From the NCBI RefSeq assembly GCF_004138335.1, contig NZ_RYFW01000001.1:3059244-3123243 (forward strand): a stretch of DNA of 64,000 nucleotides, written 5' to 3'. Every line of letters begins with the position of its first letter. Position 1 is the first letter of the stretch. The stretch comes from Peristeroidobacter agariperforans (lineage in GTDB: Bacteria; Pseudomonadota; Gammaproteobacteria; Steroidobacterales; Steroidobacteraceae). This document shows, piece by piece, positions 1 through 8,366 of this stretch. The position numbers and the translations under genes are program-made. The notes under the pieces are model-generated. The model saw only the letters and a program-made list of their open reading frames with translations, was not told the origin of the DNA and ran no database searches.

Positions 1-369
1 GGTGAAGATCAGGTCCTCGCTCTCGCGCTCCAGCTCGATATACTTTCCTTGGTATTTTCCGCGGCCGATCCGGTGCACCCGGCGGGAGCTCTGGCCGAAC
101 GTCTGGCCCGAGAGCTGGCTCGAGGATTGGGCTTCGGCCCGAACCTTCTCTTCCAAGCCCAGCTTACGCATCTCGCGACGTTTTTCGCCGGCCGGATGCG
201 GCACGTCGTCGCTGTTGGCTCGCCCCTTGACCGTGAAGCCGGCCAGCGCCGGCTCGCCGGGAGCGACCAGGACGGACTCCTGCGCCAGGGCGGCGGAGGA
301 GGTAAGACCGAAACAAAGTGAATAGAAAGGGATCAGCCAGCGACGAGGCTGGCGCGACGCTTTACACAT
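1..369 (-). CDS. M6 family (immune inhibitor A-like) metalloprotease, N-terminal part
   Basis: Open reading frame on the minus strand that starts at 369 and runs off the window edge, giving 123 residues. A good Shine-Dalgarno (AGGCAGGG) precedes the ATG. Residues 1-31 look like a signal peptide ending near ALAQE. The region after it, with an HPAGEKRREMRKLGLEEK stretch and then GKYIELERESEDLIFT, resembles the propeptide of peptidase family M6, where a GxYVELEREGxDxIF segment leads into the protease domain. The HExxH zinc site would lie outside the window, so activity cannot be judged. It is transcribed away from the amidohydrolase gene. Family call is from recalled motif resemblance only. Confidence 0.65.
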   Translation of the reverse strand, partial: MCKASRQPRRWLIPFYSLCFGLTSSAALAQESVLVAPGEPALAGFTVKGRANSDDVPHPAGEKRREMRKLGLEEKVRAEAQSSSQLSGQTFGQSSRRVHRIGRGKYQGKYIELERESEDLIFT

Positions 370-646
370 AGTTTCCCTGCCTCTCTTGTTGTTGGGCGTT
401 CGGGCCCGTGCGATGCCCAACTGTGATCCGCTTCGCGTTTGGAAGTCAACGACAGCTAAGAAACATTTCGGCGAAATTTTCTGTATACAACGACGCCGCC
501 GGCGAGGGCTTTTGTATATTTAAAATCCGATAAGTGTTAATCGAAGCGTGCGCACCTGAATAGTGCGGATGCTCCCCCTTGTTATATTTTTTACGGTGCG
601 TCTACGGGTTGCAGGCCCAGGCACGCGTACTGCAGGATGCGCCGCT

Positions 647-1912
647 ATGAAACTGCTGACCCTGCTCGTTGTATCGATCGCCGCGATTGTTTGCCGGGAT
701 GCGGCTGCTGCCGAATCGGTCGACACCACAGTCCTGCTCCGACCCGCGCGTGTATTTGATGGAACGACGCTGCACGAAGGCTGGCGCGTGCTAGTCAAGG
801 GCGATCGAATCGTCGCCGCCGGCGCCGATGTGACTGCGCCATCGGGTGCGCGCGAGATCGATCTTGCGAACCAGACGTTGCTGCCGGGCTTGATCGAAGG
901 TCACAGTCATCTGTTCCTGCACCCGTACAACGAGCGGAGTTGGGACGATCAGGTGCTGCACGAGTCACTGGCTTTACGAACGGCGCGTGCGGTGACATTT
1001 GCGCGCGCGACGCTGGTCGCGGGTTTCACGACCGTTCGGGATCTGGGCACGGAAGGTGCGGGCTTTGCAGACGTCGGTTTGAAGCAGGCCATCGACGAAG
1101 GAATCGTTCCGGGGCCGCGCATGCTGGTTGCGACTCGGGCCATCGTGGCAACCGGCGCGTATGGGCCGAAAGGTTTCGAACCTGGCGTCGAGATTCCGCA
1201 AGGGGCCGAGGAGGCGAGCGGTGAGGAAGTCGTGCGTGCGGTCCGCCGCCAGATCGCAGCCGGCGCCGATGTGATCAAGCTCTATGCCGACTATCGCTGG
1301 CGACCAGGCGAAGAAGGTCGTGCCACGTTGTCCGCGTCAGAGCTGAAAGCTGCGACCGAAGCAGCTCACGATGCGGGTCGAACCGTGGCCATTCACGCAA
1401 GTACACCCGAAGGCATGCGGCGGGCGATTGCTGCTGGCGTCGAAACGATCGAGCACGGCTACGGTGGCACCAAGGAAGTGTTCGCGGCGATGAAGGAGCG
1501 TGGCGTCGCCTTGTGTCCGACCTTAGCAGCATCGGATGCGGTTGCTCGCTATCAAGGCTGGGACGGGCGCGAGCCGGCGCCGAAAGCAGTCGAGCTGTCG
1601 CGCTCGGCTTTCAGCGCCGCACGCGCTGCCAAAGTCACGATTTGTGCCGGCGGCGACGTCGGTGTCTTCGCGCATGGCGACAACGTTCGCGAGCTCGAGC
1701 TGATGCAAGCCGCCGGCATGCCTGCGCGGGAGGTTTTGATCGCCGCGACTTCGTTGAACGCAAAGATTTTTCGCATCCACGACAAAGTGGGCACGGTTCA
1801 ACCGGGTTTGCTTGCCGATCTGATTGCCGTCGAAGGCAACCCGACGCAGGACGTCCGCGTGCTACGGCAGGTTCGGTTCGTCATGAAGGGCGGCGCAATC
1901 ATTGCTAATTGA
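647..1912 (+). CDS. Secreted amidohydrolase (metal-dependent, prolidase/imidazolonepropionase-like)
   Basis: A 421-residue amidohydrolase-superfamily enzyme, expected to hydrolyse a C-N bond in a small molecule or dipeptide in the periplasm. The metal-binding GHSH motif follows the first strand, GADVIKLY holds the likely bridging lysine, AIHAS and ETIEHG give the two next histidines, and ICAGGDVG gives the catalytic aspartate. The C-terminal composite-sandwich segment reads GTVQPGLLADLIAVEGNP, typical of the family. I start at 647 because residues 1-22 from there form a clean signal peptide (MKLLTLLVVSIAAIV, cut after AAAA); an in-frame ATG at 563 would bury it. It is followed by the CocE-type hydrolase after 65 nt, probably co-transcribed. 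Exact substrate not predictable. Confidence 0.88.
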   Translation: MKLLTLLVVSIAAIVCRDAAAAESVDTTVLLRPARVFDGTTLHEGWRVLVKGDRIVAAGADVTAPSGAREIDLANQTLLPGLIEGHSHLFLHPYNERSWDDQVLHESLALRTARAVTFARATLVAGFTTVRDLGTEGAGFADVGLKQAIDEGIVPGPRMLVATRAIVATGAYGPKGFEPGVEIPQGAEEASGEEVVRAVRRQIAAGADVIKLYADYRWRPGEEGRATLSASELKAATEAAHDAGRTVAIHASTPEGMRRAIAAGVETIEHGYGGTKEVFAAMKERGVALCPTLAASDAVARYQGWDGREPAPKAVELSRSAFSAARAAKVTICAGGDVGVFAHGDNVRELELMQAAGMPAREVLIAATSLNAKIFRIHDKVGTVQPGLLADLIAVEGNPTQDVRVLRQVRFVMKGGAIIAN

Positions 1913-1977
1913 GACGGCCGGCATCGGAGGACTCGATAGACTGGTCCGCATCAGGCGACCCACTCGGAGAACAAGAC

Positions 1978-3756
1978 GTGAAGCTCAAGTCGACGCTCGT
2001 GTTTACGGTCATGCTCGGTGCGTTGGCAACGACCATCGTTCGGGCCGATCAGCCGGCGCCGCCGCCCGATGCGGAGCAGGTCAAGTTTCAGTGGGGCGTG
2101 AAGATTCCATTGCGCGATGGCGTGAAGTTGAGTGCAACCGTGTACACGCCGCGGCAGCAGAAGGAACCCGCTCCTTGCGTCTTCACGCTGACGCCATACA
2201 TCTCACAGAGCTATCACGATCGCGGCATGTACTTCGCTGCACGCGGTTATCCCTTTCTGACGGTCGACGTGCGCGGTCGAGGTAATTCCGAAGGCGAGTT
2301 CCGGCCACTGATCCAGGAAGCGCGCGACGGTCACGACGTAGTCGAATGGCTTGCGCAACAGCCGTATTGCAATGGCAAGGTGACGATGTGGGGCGGCTCG
2401 TACGCGGGCTACGATCAGTGGGTAACTGCCAAGGAATTTCCGCCGCATCTCGCGACCATCGTGCCGGTCGCGTCGCCGTATGCGGGCACTGACTTTCCGA
2501 TGCGAGCGAATATCGCCGCACCGTATCTGATGCAGTGGCTCACGTTCACCACCGGCAACGCCTCGCAGGCGACTATCTTCGCTGACACGGCGTTCTGGGG
2601 GGCGGTGAATCGCCAGTGGTTCACGTCGGGCAAGCCGTTCAAAGAACTGGATACGATGCTCGGCAATCCGTCCGCGACATTCCAGGAATGGCTTGCGCAT
2701 CCGCAGCTCGATGATTACTGGGATTCATACAACCCGACGGCCGAGCAGTATTCGAAACTGTCGCTGCCGATCCTGACGATCACCGGCAGCTATGACGGCG
2801 ATCAACCGGGCGCGATCGAGCACTATCGCCAGCACATGAAACACGGCAACGCCGACGCCAAGGCGCGCCACTATCTGGTGATCGGCCCCTGGGATCATGC
2901 GGGCACTCGCACGCCGCAAGCGCAATTCGGCGGTCTCACGTTCGGCAAGGAGAGTCTGGTCGATCTGCCGAAACTGCATCTCGATTGGTACGCGTGGACC
3001 ATGCAAGGCGGACAGAAGCCGGAGTTCCTGCAGAAGCGCGTGGCTTACTACGTCATGGATGCGGACACGTGGCGTTATGCCGATACGCTCGAGGGTGTCA
3101 CGGCGGAGTCGCGCTCTTATTTCCTGGATTCGAACGGCAGCGCCAACGATGTGCTCGCATCGGGCTCTCTCGCCGCCTCGCAGGGGAAGGGCAAGCCGGA
3201 TCAGTATGTTTACGATCCACGGGACCTGAGCATTGCGGAAGTCGAGCGCAGCGTGGATCCCTCGTCGCTCACGGATCAGCGCTCGATCTACGCACAGCAG
3301 GGCAAGGTGCTCGTTTATCACACCGCGCCGTTCGAGCGTGACACGGAGGTCAGCGGCTTCTTCAAACTGTCGGCCTGGCTGGCCATCGATCAGCCGGATA
3401 CGGATTTCGCGGTCTCTGTTTACGAGATCCGCCCGGATGCCAGCTCCATCCTGTTGACCAACGATCAGCAGCGCGCCCGCTATCGCGAGAGCGAGCGGGA
3501 GGCCAGGCTCGTGACGACGCGTGAGCCGCTCAAGTATGACTTCGACGGCTTTACGTTCACGTCCCGCATGGTCCGCAAAGGCAGCCGGTTGCGCCTGGTG
3601 ATCGGGCCGGTCAATTCCACTTTCAGCCAGAAGAATTACAACAGCGGCGGCGATGTGTCGTCCGAGACGATGCGCGACGCCCGCGCCGTCACGGTGAAGC
3701 TGTACCACGATCGCGCTCACCCGAGCACGTTGTTCGTGCCGATCGGTCAGCCCTGA
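1978..3756 (+). CDS. CocE/NonD family alpha/beta hydrolase (secreted)
   Basis: A 592-residue serine hydrolase of the S15/CocE group, which cleaves esters, acylated compounds or Xaa-Pro bonds. The catalytic triad is visible: Ser141 in GGSYAGYD, Asp273 in GSYDGDQPG and His307 in GPWDHAG. After about residue 360 comes the beta-rich C-terminal domain of this family, ending in a jelly-roll strand pattern (GFFKLSAWLAIDQPDTDFAV). I chose the GTG at 1978: GGAGA lies 7 nt upstream and the following residues (KLKSTLVFTVMLGALATT) form a signal peptide. Upstream ATG frames would place non-signal residues first. Sits directly after the amidohydrolase gene, suggesting joint handling of an imported amide or peptide-like compound. 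Confidence 0.88.
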   Translation: MKLKSTLVFTVMLGALATTIVRADQPAPPPDAEQVKFQWGVKIPLRDGVKLSATVYTPRQQKEPAPCVFTLTPYISQSYHDRGMYFAARGYPFLTVDVRGRGNSEGEFRPLIQEARDGHDVVEWLAQQPYCNGKVTMWGGSYAGYDQWVTAKEFPPHLATIVPVASPYAGTDFPMRANIAAPYLMQWLTFTTGNASQATIFADTAFWGAVNRQWFTSGKPFKELDTMLGNPSATFQEWLAHPQLDDYWDSYNPTAEQYSKLSLPILTITGSYDGDQPGAIEHYRQHMKHGNADAKARHYLVIGPWDHAGTRTPQAQFGGLTFGKESLVDLPKLHLDWYAWTMQGGQKPEFLQKRVAYYVMDADTWRYADTLEGVTAESRSYFLDSNGSANDVLASGSLAASQGKGKPDQYVYDPRDLSIAEVERSVDPSSLTDQRSIYAQQGKVLVYHTAPFERDTEVSGFFKLSAWLAIDQPDTDFAVSVYEIRPDASSILLTNDQQRARYRESEREARLVTTREPLKYDFDGFTFTSRMVRKGSRLRLVIGPVNSTFSQKNYNSGGDVSSETMRDARAVTVKLYHDRAHPSTLFVPIGQP

Positions 3757-3814
3757 CCGCCGACGCGGCGCCCCGCTGTAGTGCCGGGCGCCGTTCCTTG
3801 CGGCCTGCTGCCAT

Positions 3815-3847
3815 CTGTCATGTAGGGCGGATCTCGCACCATGACAG
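3815..3847. promoter_or_regulatory. Inverted repeat CTGTCATG/CATGACAG upstream of aldo/keto reductase
   Basis: Eight-base perfect arms at 3815-3822 and 3840-3847 are separated by 17 nt, so the arm centres lie 25 nt apart. It sits about 70 nt before the aldo/keto reductase ATG. The arrangement fits a two-site operator for a dimeric or tetrameric regulator. No T-run follows, so it is less likely to be a terminator of the preceding gene. Confidence 0.4.
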
Positions 3848-3916
3848 GTTCAAATGATTTTCTTCGCCGGTCAGGCAAGCCACAATCATTGCCGCGATGT
3901 CACGACGGAGATCCCC

Positions 3917-4777
3917 ATGGCAACTTTGACTGCAGCCCGCTCGGGCACGTTTCATATCGGCGGTGAGCTCGAAGTCAATCGCCTGGGCTATGGCGCGATG
4001 CGCATCACTGGCGAAGGCATCTGGGGTGCACCGTCGGACAAGGCCGAAGCTGTGCGCGTGTTGAAACGCTTGCCCGAGCTCGGCGTGAACTTTATCGATA
4101 CCGCGGATTCCTACGGTCCCGACGTCTCGGAGCAATTACTGCGCGAGGCGTTGCATCCGTATAAGGGGCTGGTCGTCGCAACCAAGGGCGGCTTGACCCG
4201 GCCCGGTCCGGATCAGTGGGTTCCGAACGGTCGGCCGGATTATTTGCTCAAGCAGGCGCGTGGCAGCCTGAAGAAGCTCGGGGTTGAGCGCATCGATCTG
4301 TGGCAACTGCATCGGATCGATCCGAACGTGCCGCGCGAAGAACAGTTCGGCGCGGTCAAACAGCTGCTCGACGAGGGCGTCATTCGGTTCGCGGGGCTGA
4401 GCGAAGTGACGGTGGAGGAGATCAAGGCGGCCTCGAAAGTGTTTCCGGTTGCGACGGTGCAGAACCTGTACAACCTGGCGAACCGGAGCGCCGAACCCGT
4501 TCTCGATTACTGTGAGCAGCAGGGCATCGGCTTCATTCCCTGGTATCCGCTCGCCGCCGGCGAACTGGCGCGCTCCGGCTCCGTGCTCGAGAAGATCGCG
4601 AAGGAGCATCGAGTCGTCCCGAGTCAGATCGCCCTCGCCTGGATCCTGAAACGCAGCCCGGTGATGTTGCCCATCCCCGGCACCTCCAAGGTGAAGCATC
4701 TCGAGGAAAACGTCGCGGCGGTCGAGATTGAGCTTTCGGATAGCGAGTTCGCCTCGCTGAATAAACTCAGGGCGTAG
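3917..4777 (+). CDS. Aldo/keto reductase
   Basis: A 286-residue cytoplasmic NAD(P)H-dependent oxidoreductase of the aldo/keto reductase family, which reduces aldehydes or ketones. The catalytic tetrad is present: Asp61 and Tyr66 in IDTADSYG, Lys90 in VATKGG and His132 in WQLHRID. The C-terminal cofactor-binding signature is also seen ([14 protein letters not shown]). The start at 3917 follows a GGAG site, and upstream in-frame residues do not look like protein of this family. The 3' end overlaps the convergent membrane-protein gene by 11 nt. Substrate is not evident from context. Confidence 0.92.
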   Translation: MATLTAARSGTFHIGGELEVNRLGYGAMRITGEGIWGAPSDKAEAVRVLKRLPELGVNFIDTADSYGPDVSEQLLREALHPYKGLVVATKGGLTRPGPDQWVPNGRPDYLLKQARGSLKKLGVERIDLWQLHRIDPNVPREEQFGAVKQLLDEGVIRFAGLSEVTVEEIKAASKVFPVATVQNLYNLANRSAEPVLDYCEQQGIGFIPWYPLAAGELARSGSVLEKIAKEHRVVPSQIALAWILKRSPVMLPIPGTSKVKHLEENVAAVEIELSDSEFASLNKLRA

Positions 4778-5486
4778 CTTCGCTGCGCATCCGAGCGATG
4801 GCGACTTCGCCGAGCGGCTCGTTGCTGCGGATCCGGAAGCTGTCGGCCCATTCGCGGGCGAAGTCGCGTTGGTAGGCGATGTTCACGCACGCCGTGACCG
4901 TCATGGTGATGAGTGCGCCTAGCGAAGCGAGCGCCATGTCTTTCTGCGCATCCCAAACGTCGCCTTGCGAACCCAGGAAGGCGGCGCCCAGGTCGCCGCC
5001 GAAGCCGACCGCCGCGCCCCATTCGATCAGCTCGTAGAGCATGGAGGTGGACATGGTCAGGTCGAGCGGCAGGAAGTAGCCCCAGAAGCCGCGCACCGAG
5101 GCAATGCGGAGGAACACTTCGCGGATCGGGTAGGCGAGCAGCAGTCCGTAGCTGAAGTGAACCACTCGGTCGAAGTTGTTGCGCTCCCAGCCGAACAACT
5201 GGTCGATGGAGAACCCGAATAAGCTTTGCACTGCCTGGTCGTATGGGACTTCGGAGTAAGTGTAGTGCGCACCGATCGTGTGCAGACAGAAGAACACGAA
5301 CAGCGTCGTGTACGAGACGCGGGACAGCGGGAACACGCGCGACGTGGCCACGAGGCCAGCGACGCCCAGGAGCAACAGCACGTTTTCGAGCAGCCAATCC
5401 GAGCGGTGCAGCGGCGCGATCGCGAGCGCAATCCATAGCACGCCGAACAGCACAAGCAGCGTCGACAAATAAGCTTTGCGCGTCAC
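4767..5486 (-). CDS. YjdF-like (DUF2238) integral membrane protein
   Basis: A 239-residue polytopic inner-membrane protein with about six hydrophobic segments. The conserved core reads HTIGAHYTY then [18 protein letters not shown], and later [10 protein letters not shown] and [12 protein letters not shown], which together match the DUF2238/YjdF family. Function in the family is unknown; the conserved histidines, glutamate and aspartates in or near membrane segments could bind a metal or carry a polar substrate. It is convergent with, and overlaps by 11 nt, the aldo/keto reductase gene, and it starts 237 nt from the divergent mltB gene. Confidence 0.85.
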   Translation of the reverse strand: MTRKAYLSTLLVLFGVLWIALAIAPLHRSDWLLENVLLLLGVAGLVATSRVFPLSRVSYTTLFVFFCLHTIGAHYTYSEVPYDQAVQSLFGFSIDQLFGWERNNFDRVVHFSYGLLLAYPIREVFLRIASVRGFWGYFLPLDLTMSTSMLYELIEWGAAVGFGGDLGAAFLGSQGDVWDAQKDMALASLGALITMTVTACVNIAYQRDFAREWADSFRIRSNEPLGEVAIARMRSEATP

Positions 5487-5723
5487 ACGGAGTCTCCGGA
5501 GCGAATTGCAGCGGAATGTACCTTGACGCTGATAGCGCAGCCAGCACGAAGTGCGCAGGCGGCAGGCGGGTGTTGCGCTCGAAGATTGTGAGCACGATCA
5601 CTTCCCTAAATCCTCCGGGCACATTATGTTTTGCTTCATCCAGCCGATGCAGAAACAACGGGGACAAACCCCGGACGCATCGATTGTGCGTTGAGACCTG
5701 GATCACTTTTTTCGGGAAGAGCG

Positions 5724-6743
5724 ATGAGTTTTCGTTTGGCTGCCGCCGTTGTGCTGGCGGGTTTTGTGGGCGTCCACTCGGCGAGTGCCAGCACCGGCTA
5801 TCTGGCTCGCCCCGACGTGCGTGAATTCATCGAGGCGATGGAGACCGAGCACGGCCTGGATGCGGCCGAGCTCGAGCGTATCCTCGGCGACGCGCGGCAT
5901 CAGCCCGTCGTGACCCGCTTGATTGGCCCGGAGCGGCCAAAGTCGGCAACGCCGCCGGTGCGCTCTTACCCCAAGTACCGCGCGAAGTTTCTAACCAAGG
6001 CGCGCATTGCCGCCGGCACCCGCTTCTGGGACGTGCACGAGGCGGACTTGCGCCGCGCCCAGGCTGAATACGGCGTATCACCCGAGGTGATTCTCGGCAT
6101 TCTCGGCGTTGAAACCGCCTTCGGGCAGAACACGGGCTCGTTCCGGGTCGTGGATTCGCTGACGACCATTGCGTTCGACGGGCCGCGTCGACAGGAATAC
6201 TTCCGCGACGAGCTCAAGGAACTGCTGCTGATGGCGCGCGACCTGAGCATCGATCCGCTGAAAATCAAAGGTTCGTATGCGGGCGCCATGGGCCTGCCGC
6301 AGTTCATGCCTTCGAGCGTCCGCAAGTACGCGGTGGATTTCGACGGTGACGGCGTCATCGATCTCGCCGGCAGCACGTCCGACGCGATCGGCAGCATCGC
6401 CAGCTACCTCAAGTCGTTCGGCTGGGCCGATGGCGAGCCGGCGCTGGTGCCGGTGCAGTTGCCCAACGGGAGTGCGGCCGATCTGGTGACCGGCCTGGAG
6501 CGCAGTCACGAGGTTGAGGCGTTGAAGGAAAAAGGCGTCAGATTTTCCGTGAAGCGCCTGCCCGAAGGCGCGTGCTCCGTCGTCGAGTTGCCCACGCCCG
6601 GCAAGCCCTCGAAATTCGTGGCCGGCTTCGGCAACTTCGAAGCCATCACTCGCTACAACCGTTCGACGTTCTACGCGACGGCCGTACTGGACCTCGCGAA
6701 CGCAATTCGCGAAGCCCGCACGCAGGTTACTGCTAGCAACTGA
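5724..6743 (+). CDS. mltB: Lytic murein transglycosylase B family
   Basis: A 339-residue periplasmic enzyme that cleaves the MurNAc-GlcNAc bond of peptidoglycan with formation of 1,6-anhydromuramic acid. The SLT_2 fold is clear: the catalytic Glu130 lies in GILGVETAFG, followed by YAGAMGLPQFMPSS and an EF-hand-like loop DFDGDGVIDL. Residues 1-20 form a signal peptide (MSFRLAAAVVLAGFVGVHSASA); there is no lipobox, so the protein may be soluble. The ATG at 5724 is preceded by GGAAGAG. It ends one base before the convergent GH105-like gene. Confidence 0.92.
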   Translation: MSFRLAAAVVLAGFVGVHSASASTGYLARPDVREFIEAMETEHGLDAAELERILGDARHQPVVTRLIGPERPKSATPPVRSYPKYRAKFLTKARIAAGTRFWDVHEADLRRAQAEYGVSPEVILGILGVETAFGQNTGSFRVVDSLTTIAFDGPRRQEYFRDELKELLLMARDLSIDPLKIKGSYAGAMGLPQFMPSSVRKYAVDFDGDGVIDLAGSTSDAIGSIASYLKSFGWADGEPALVPVQLPNGSAADLVTGLERSHEVEALKEKGVRFSVKRLPEGACSVVELPTPGKPSKFVAGFGNFEAITRYNRSTFYATAVLDLANAIREARTQVTASN

Positions 6744-6744
6744 G

Positions 6745-8163
6745 CTAGTGAGGGGACGCAGCCTTGCCGAAGTGCACGCCGCCGTCGTTGACGACGATGT
6801 CGGCCTGAGCACGCAGCAAGGCGATCATCTCTGCTCCGGCCAGGAACACCGGCCCGTAGCCGTGCGCCGCCAGCACGTGCACGGGCCGATACATATAGAA
6901 CATGGGATCCCAGCCCATGCCCGTGCCGACGCAAGTGCCTTCCACCTGACCCTTCGCGTTCACCTTGGTCGTGACCGCATTCCAGCCCAGTGACACGGCC
7001 GGCCCGAACGCTCGCGCATCGAGCCAGCCGCGATTGATTCCTCTCGCCAGCGCATAGACGAACATCGCGCTCGCCGACGTCTCTTCGTACGACTCACGGC
7101 GATCCAGCAGCTGGTGCCACAAGCCGGCGTGACCCTGAGCTGCCGCGAGCCCGGCGGCATGCGTTCGGTAGATGTCCAGAATCCTGGCGCGAGCGGGATG
7201 ATTTTCGGGCAACACCTCCAGCAGCTCGACCATGGCCATCGTCGCCCAGCCGTTGGCGCGCGCCCATGGAAACACCGGATGAGGCTGCATGCCTTGCACC
7301 CAGCCGTGCATGAAGAGGCCGCGCTCCTGCACGAACATTCGTTCGGAGAATTGCAGGATCTGTTTGACGGCATCGTCGAAGTAACGACTGTCGCCGGTCA
7401 GCTTGCCTGCCTGCGCCAGGCACGGCACGCTCATATAGAGATCGTCCAGCCACAGCGATTCGGGCATCGGCCGATTGCGCGCCAGCGTCCCGTCCCCGAG
7501 CCTGAACTGTGTGCCAGAAACGAACTGCACGTAGTTGTCGATCCACGGTCTCAGGTCATTACCCAGCCCGGCCCGATGCGCTTTGATCATCGCTGCGCAC
7601 ATCGAGCCGGAATCATCCAGCGAGCGCGGCTTGACGATCGATCGCAGGCTCATGCCGTGCGCCACGGTAGGAACCGATCCATCGGCGGCCAGATGTTTCT
7701 TCGTATGCGCGGCGAGCGTTGCGATTCCGGCCAGCCTCTCGTGCGTGTACTTTCGATATCGCGCGTCGTTGGTGACGTCGGCGGCGAGCAGCATGCCCGA
7801 GTAAGTCACACCCCATTCATAGGTGAGGATCAGCAGGTCCGTGCGGTCCAGGGCTGCGAGATCCGGTAGCTTTTTCAGGTTGGTCACCTCCGTGCCGGTT
7901 GCGCCATCCACCACACGAAGTGGGGCCGCTTGTTCGAGATAAGCGTGCACTCGCTGCAGAGTCGCTTCGATGCTCTGAGTAGTGGCGGGTTGATATGGCG
8001 TGGGGTAGTTCGGCGTCAGCCGACCCGAGTACACGCCCGGATCGACGCGGGGCGATGTGTGAATCTGCGTGGCTTGAGACTGAGCCAGCGCTGCGCTCGC
8101 TGCAGTAAGCATCGTCAGTGCGCACAGCGAGCGAATCGCGATCGTCTGGAGCGAACGTTCCAT
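6745..8163 (-). CDS. Glycoside hydrolase family 88/105-like (unsaturated rhamnogalacturonyl hydrolase-like)
   Basis: A 472-residue exported enzyme with the alpha6/alpha6 barrel signatures of GH88/GH105. Relevant pieces are YEWGVTYSGMLLA, WLDDLYMSVP (the pair of aspartates expected to include the proton donor), FPWARANGWATMA, and GLWHQLLDRRESYEETSASAM. GH105 enzymes remove the unsaturated galacturonyl residue left by polysaccharide lyases. I take the ATG at 8163 because GAGGG lies just upstream and the next residues form a signal peptide ending at AALAQ; earlier in-frame starts at 8178 and 8307 are possible. It is divergent from the GH106-like gene, with a shared 203-nt control region, which supports a role in rhamnogalacturonan breakdown. 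Confidence 0.85.
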   Translation of the reverse strand: MERSLQTIAIRSLCALTMLTAASAALAQSQATQIHTSPRVDPGVYSGRLTPNYPTPYQPATTQSIEATLQRVHAYLEQAAPLRVVDGATGTEVTNLKKLPDLAALDRTDLLILTYEWGVTYSGMLLAADVTNDARYRKYTHERLAGIATLAAHTKKHLAADGSVPTVAHGMSLRSIVKPRSLDDSGSMCAAMIKAHRAGLGNDLRPWIDNYVQFVSGTQFRLGDGTLARNRPMPESLWLDDLYMSVPCLAQAGKLTGDSRYFDDAVKQILQFSERMFVQERGLFMHGWVQGMQPHPVFPWARANGWATMAMVELLEVLPENHPARARILDIYRTHAAGLAAAQGHAGLWHQLLDRRESYEETSASAMFVYALARGINRGWLDARAFGPAVSLGWNAVTTKVNAKGQVEGTCVGTGMGWDPMFYMYRPVHVLAAHGYGPVFLAGAEMIALLRAQADIVVNDGGVHFGKAASPH

Positions 8164-8295
8164 GAAGCCCTCATGCATTGCGGACGGTGGCGCCAGCGGT
8201 CGCTGAACCTGTTTGCGTGCGAGCGATGGGCGGCGGTGAATTATTGGTGGTCGGAATGGGTTTGCACAGAGGGAGAAGAATGCTCGTTTTGACTT

Positions 8296-8320
8296 GATCG
8301 ATTCCACTATGACATCGATC
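8296..8320. promoter_or_regulatory. Inverted repeat GATCGAT/ATCGATC between divergent glycosidase genes
   Basis: Seven-base perfect arms (8296-8302 and 8314-8320) separated by 11 nt lie in the 203-nt gap between the GH105-like and GH106-like genes. A TTGACT hexamer at 8289-8294 abuts the left arm. The position suits a LacI- or GntR-type operator that controls both genes, but no regulator gene of that kind is in the window. Confidence 0.4.
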
Positions 8321-8366
8321 GAGCGCCTTTCGCGTTGCTATCCTGATCGTGAAAGGGGAAAGTCAC

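Noticed and set aside
2725-3720. A 331-codon open frame antisense to the CocE-type hydrolase gene
   Set aside because: Composition-driven frame in high-GC DNA; Arg/Ala/Gln-rich with no motif, and the sense gene has its full catalytic triad.
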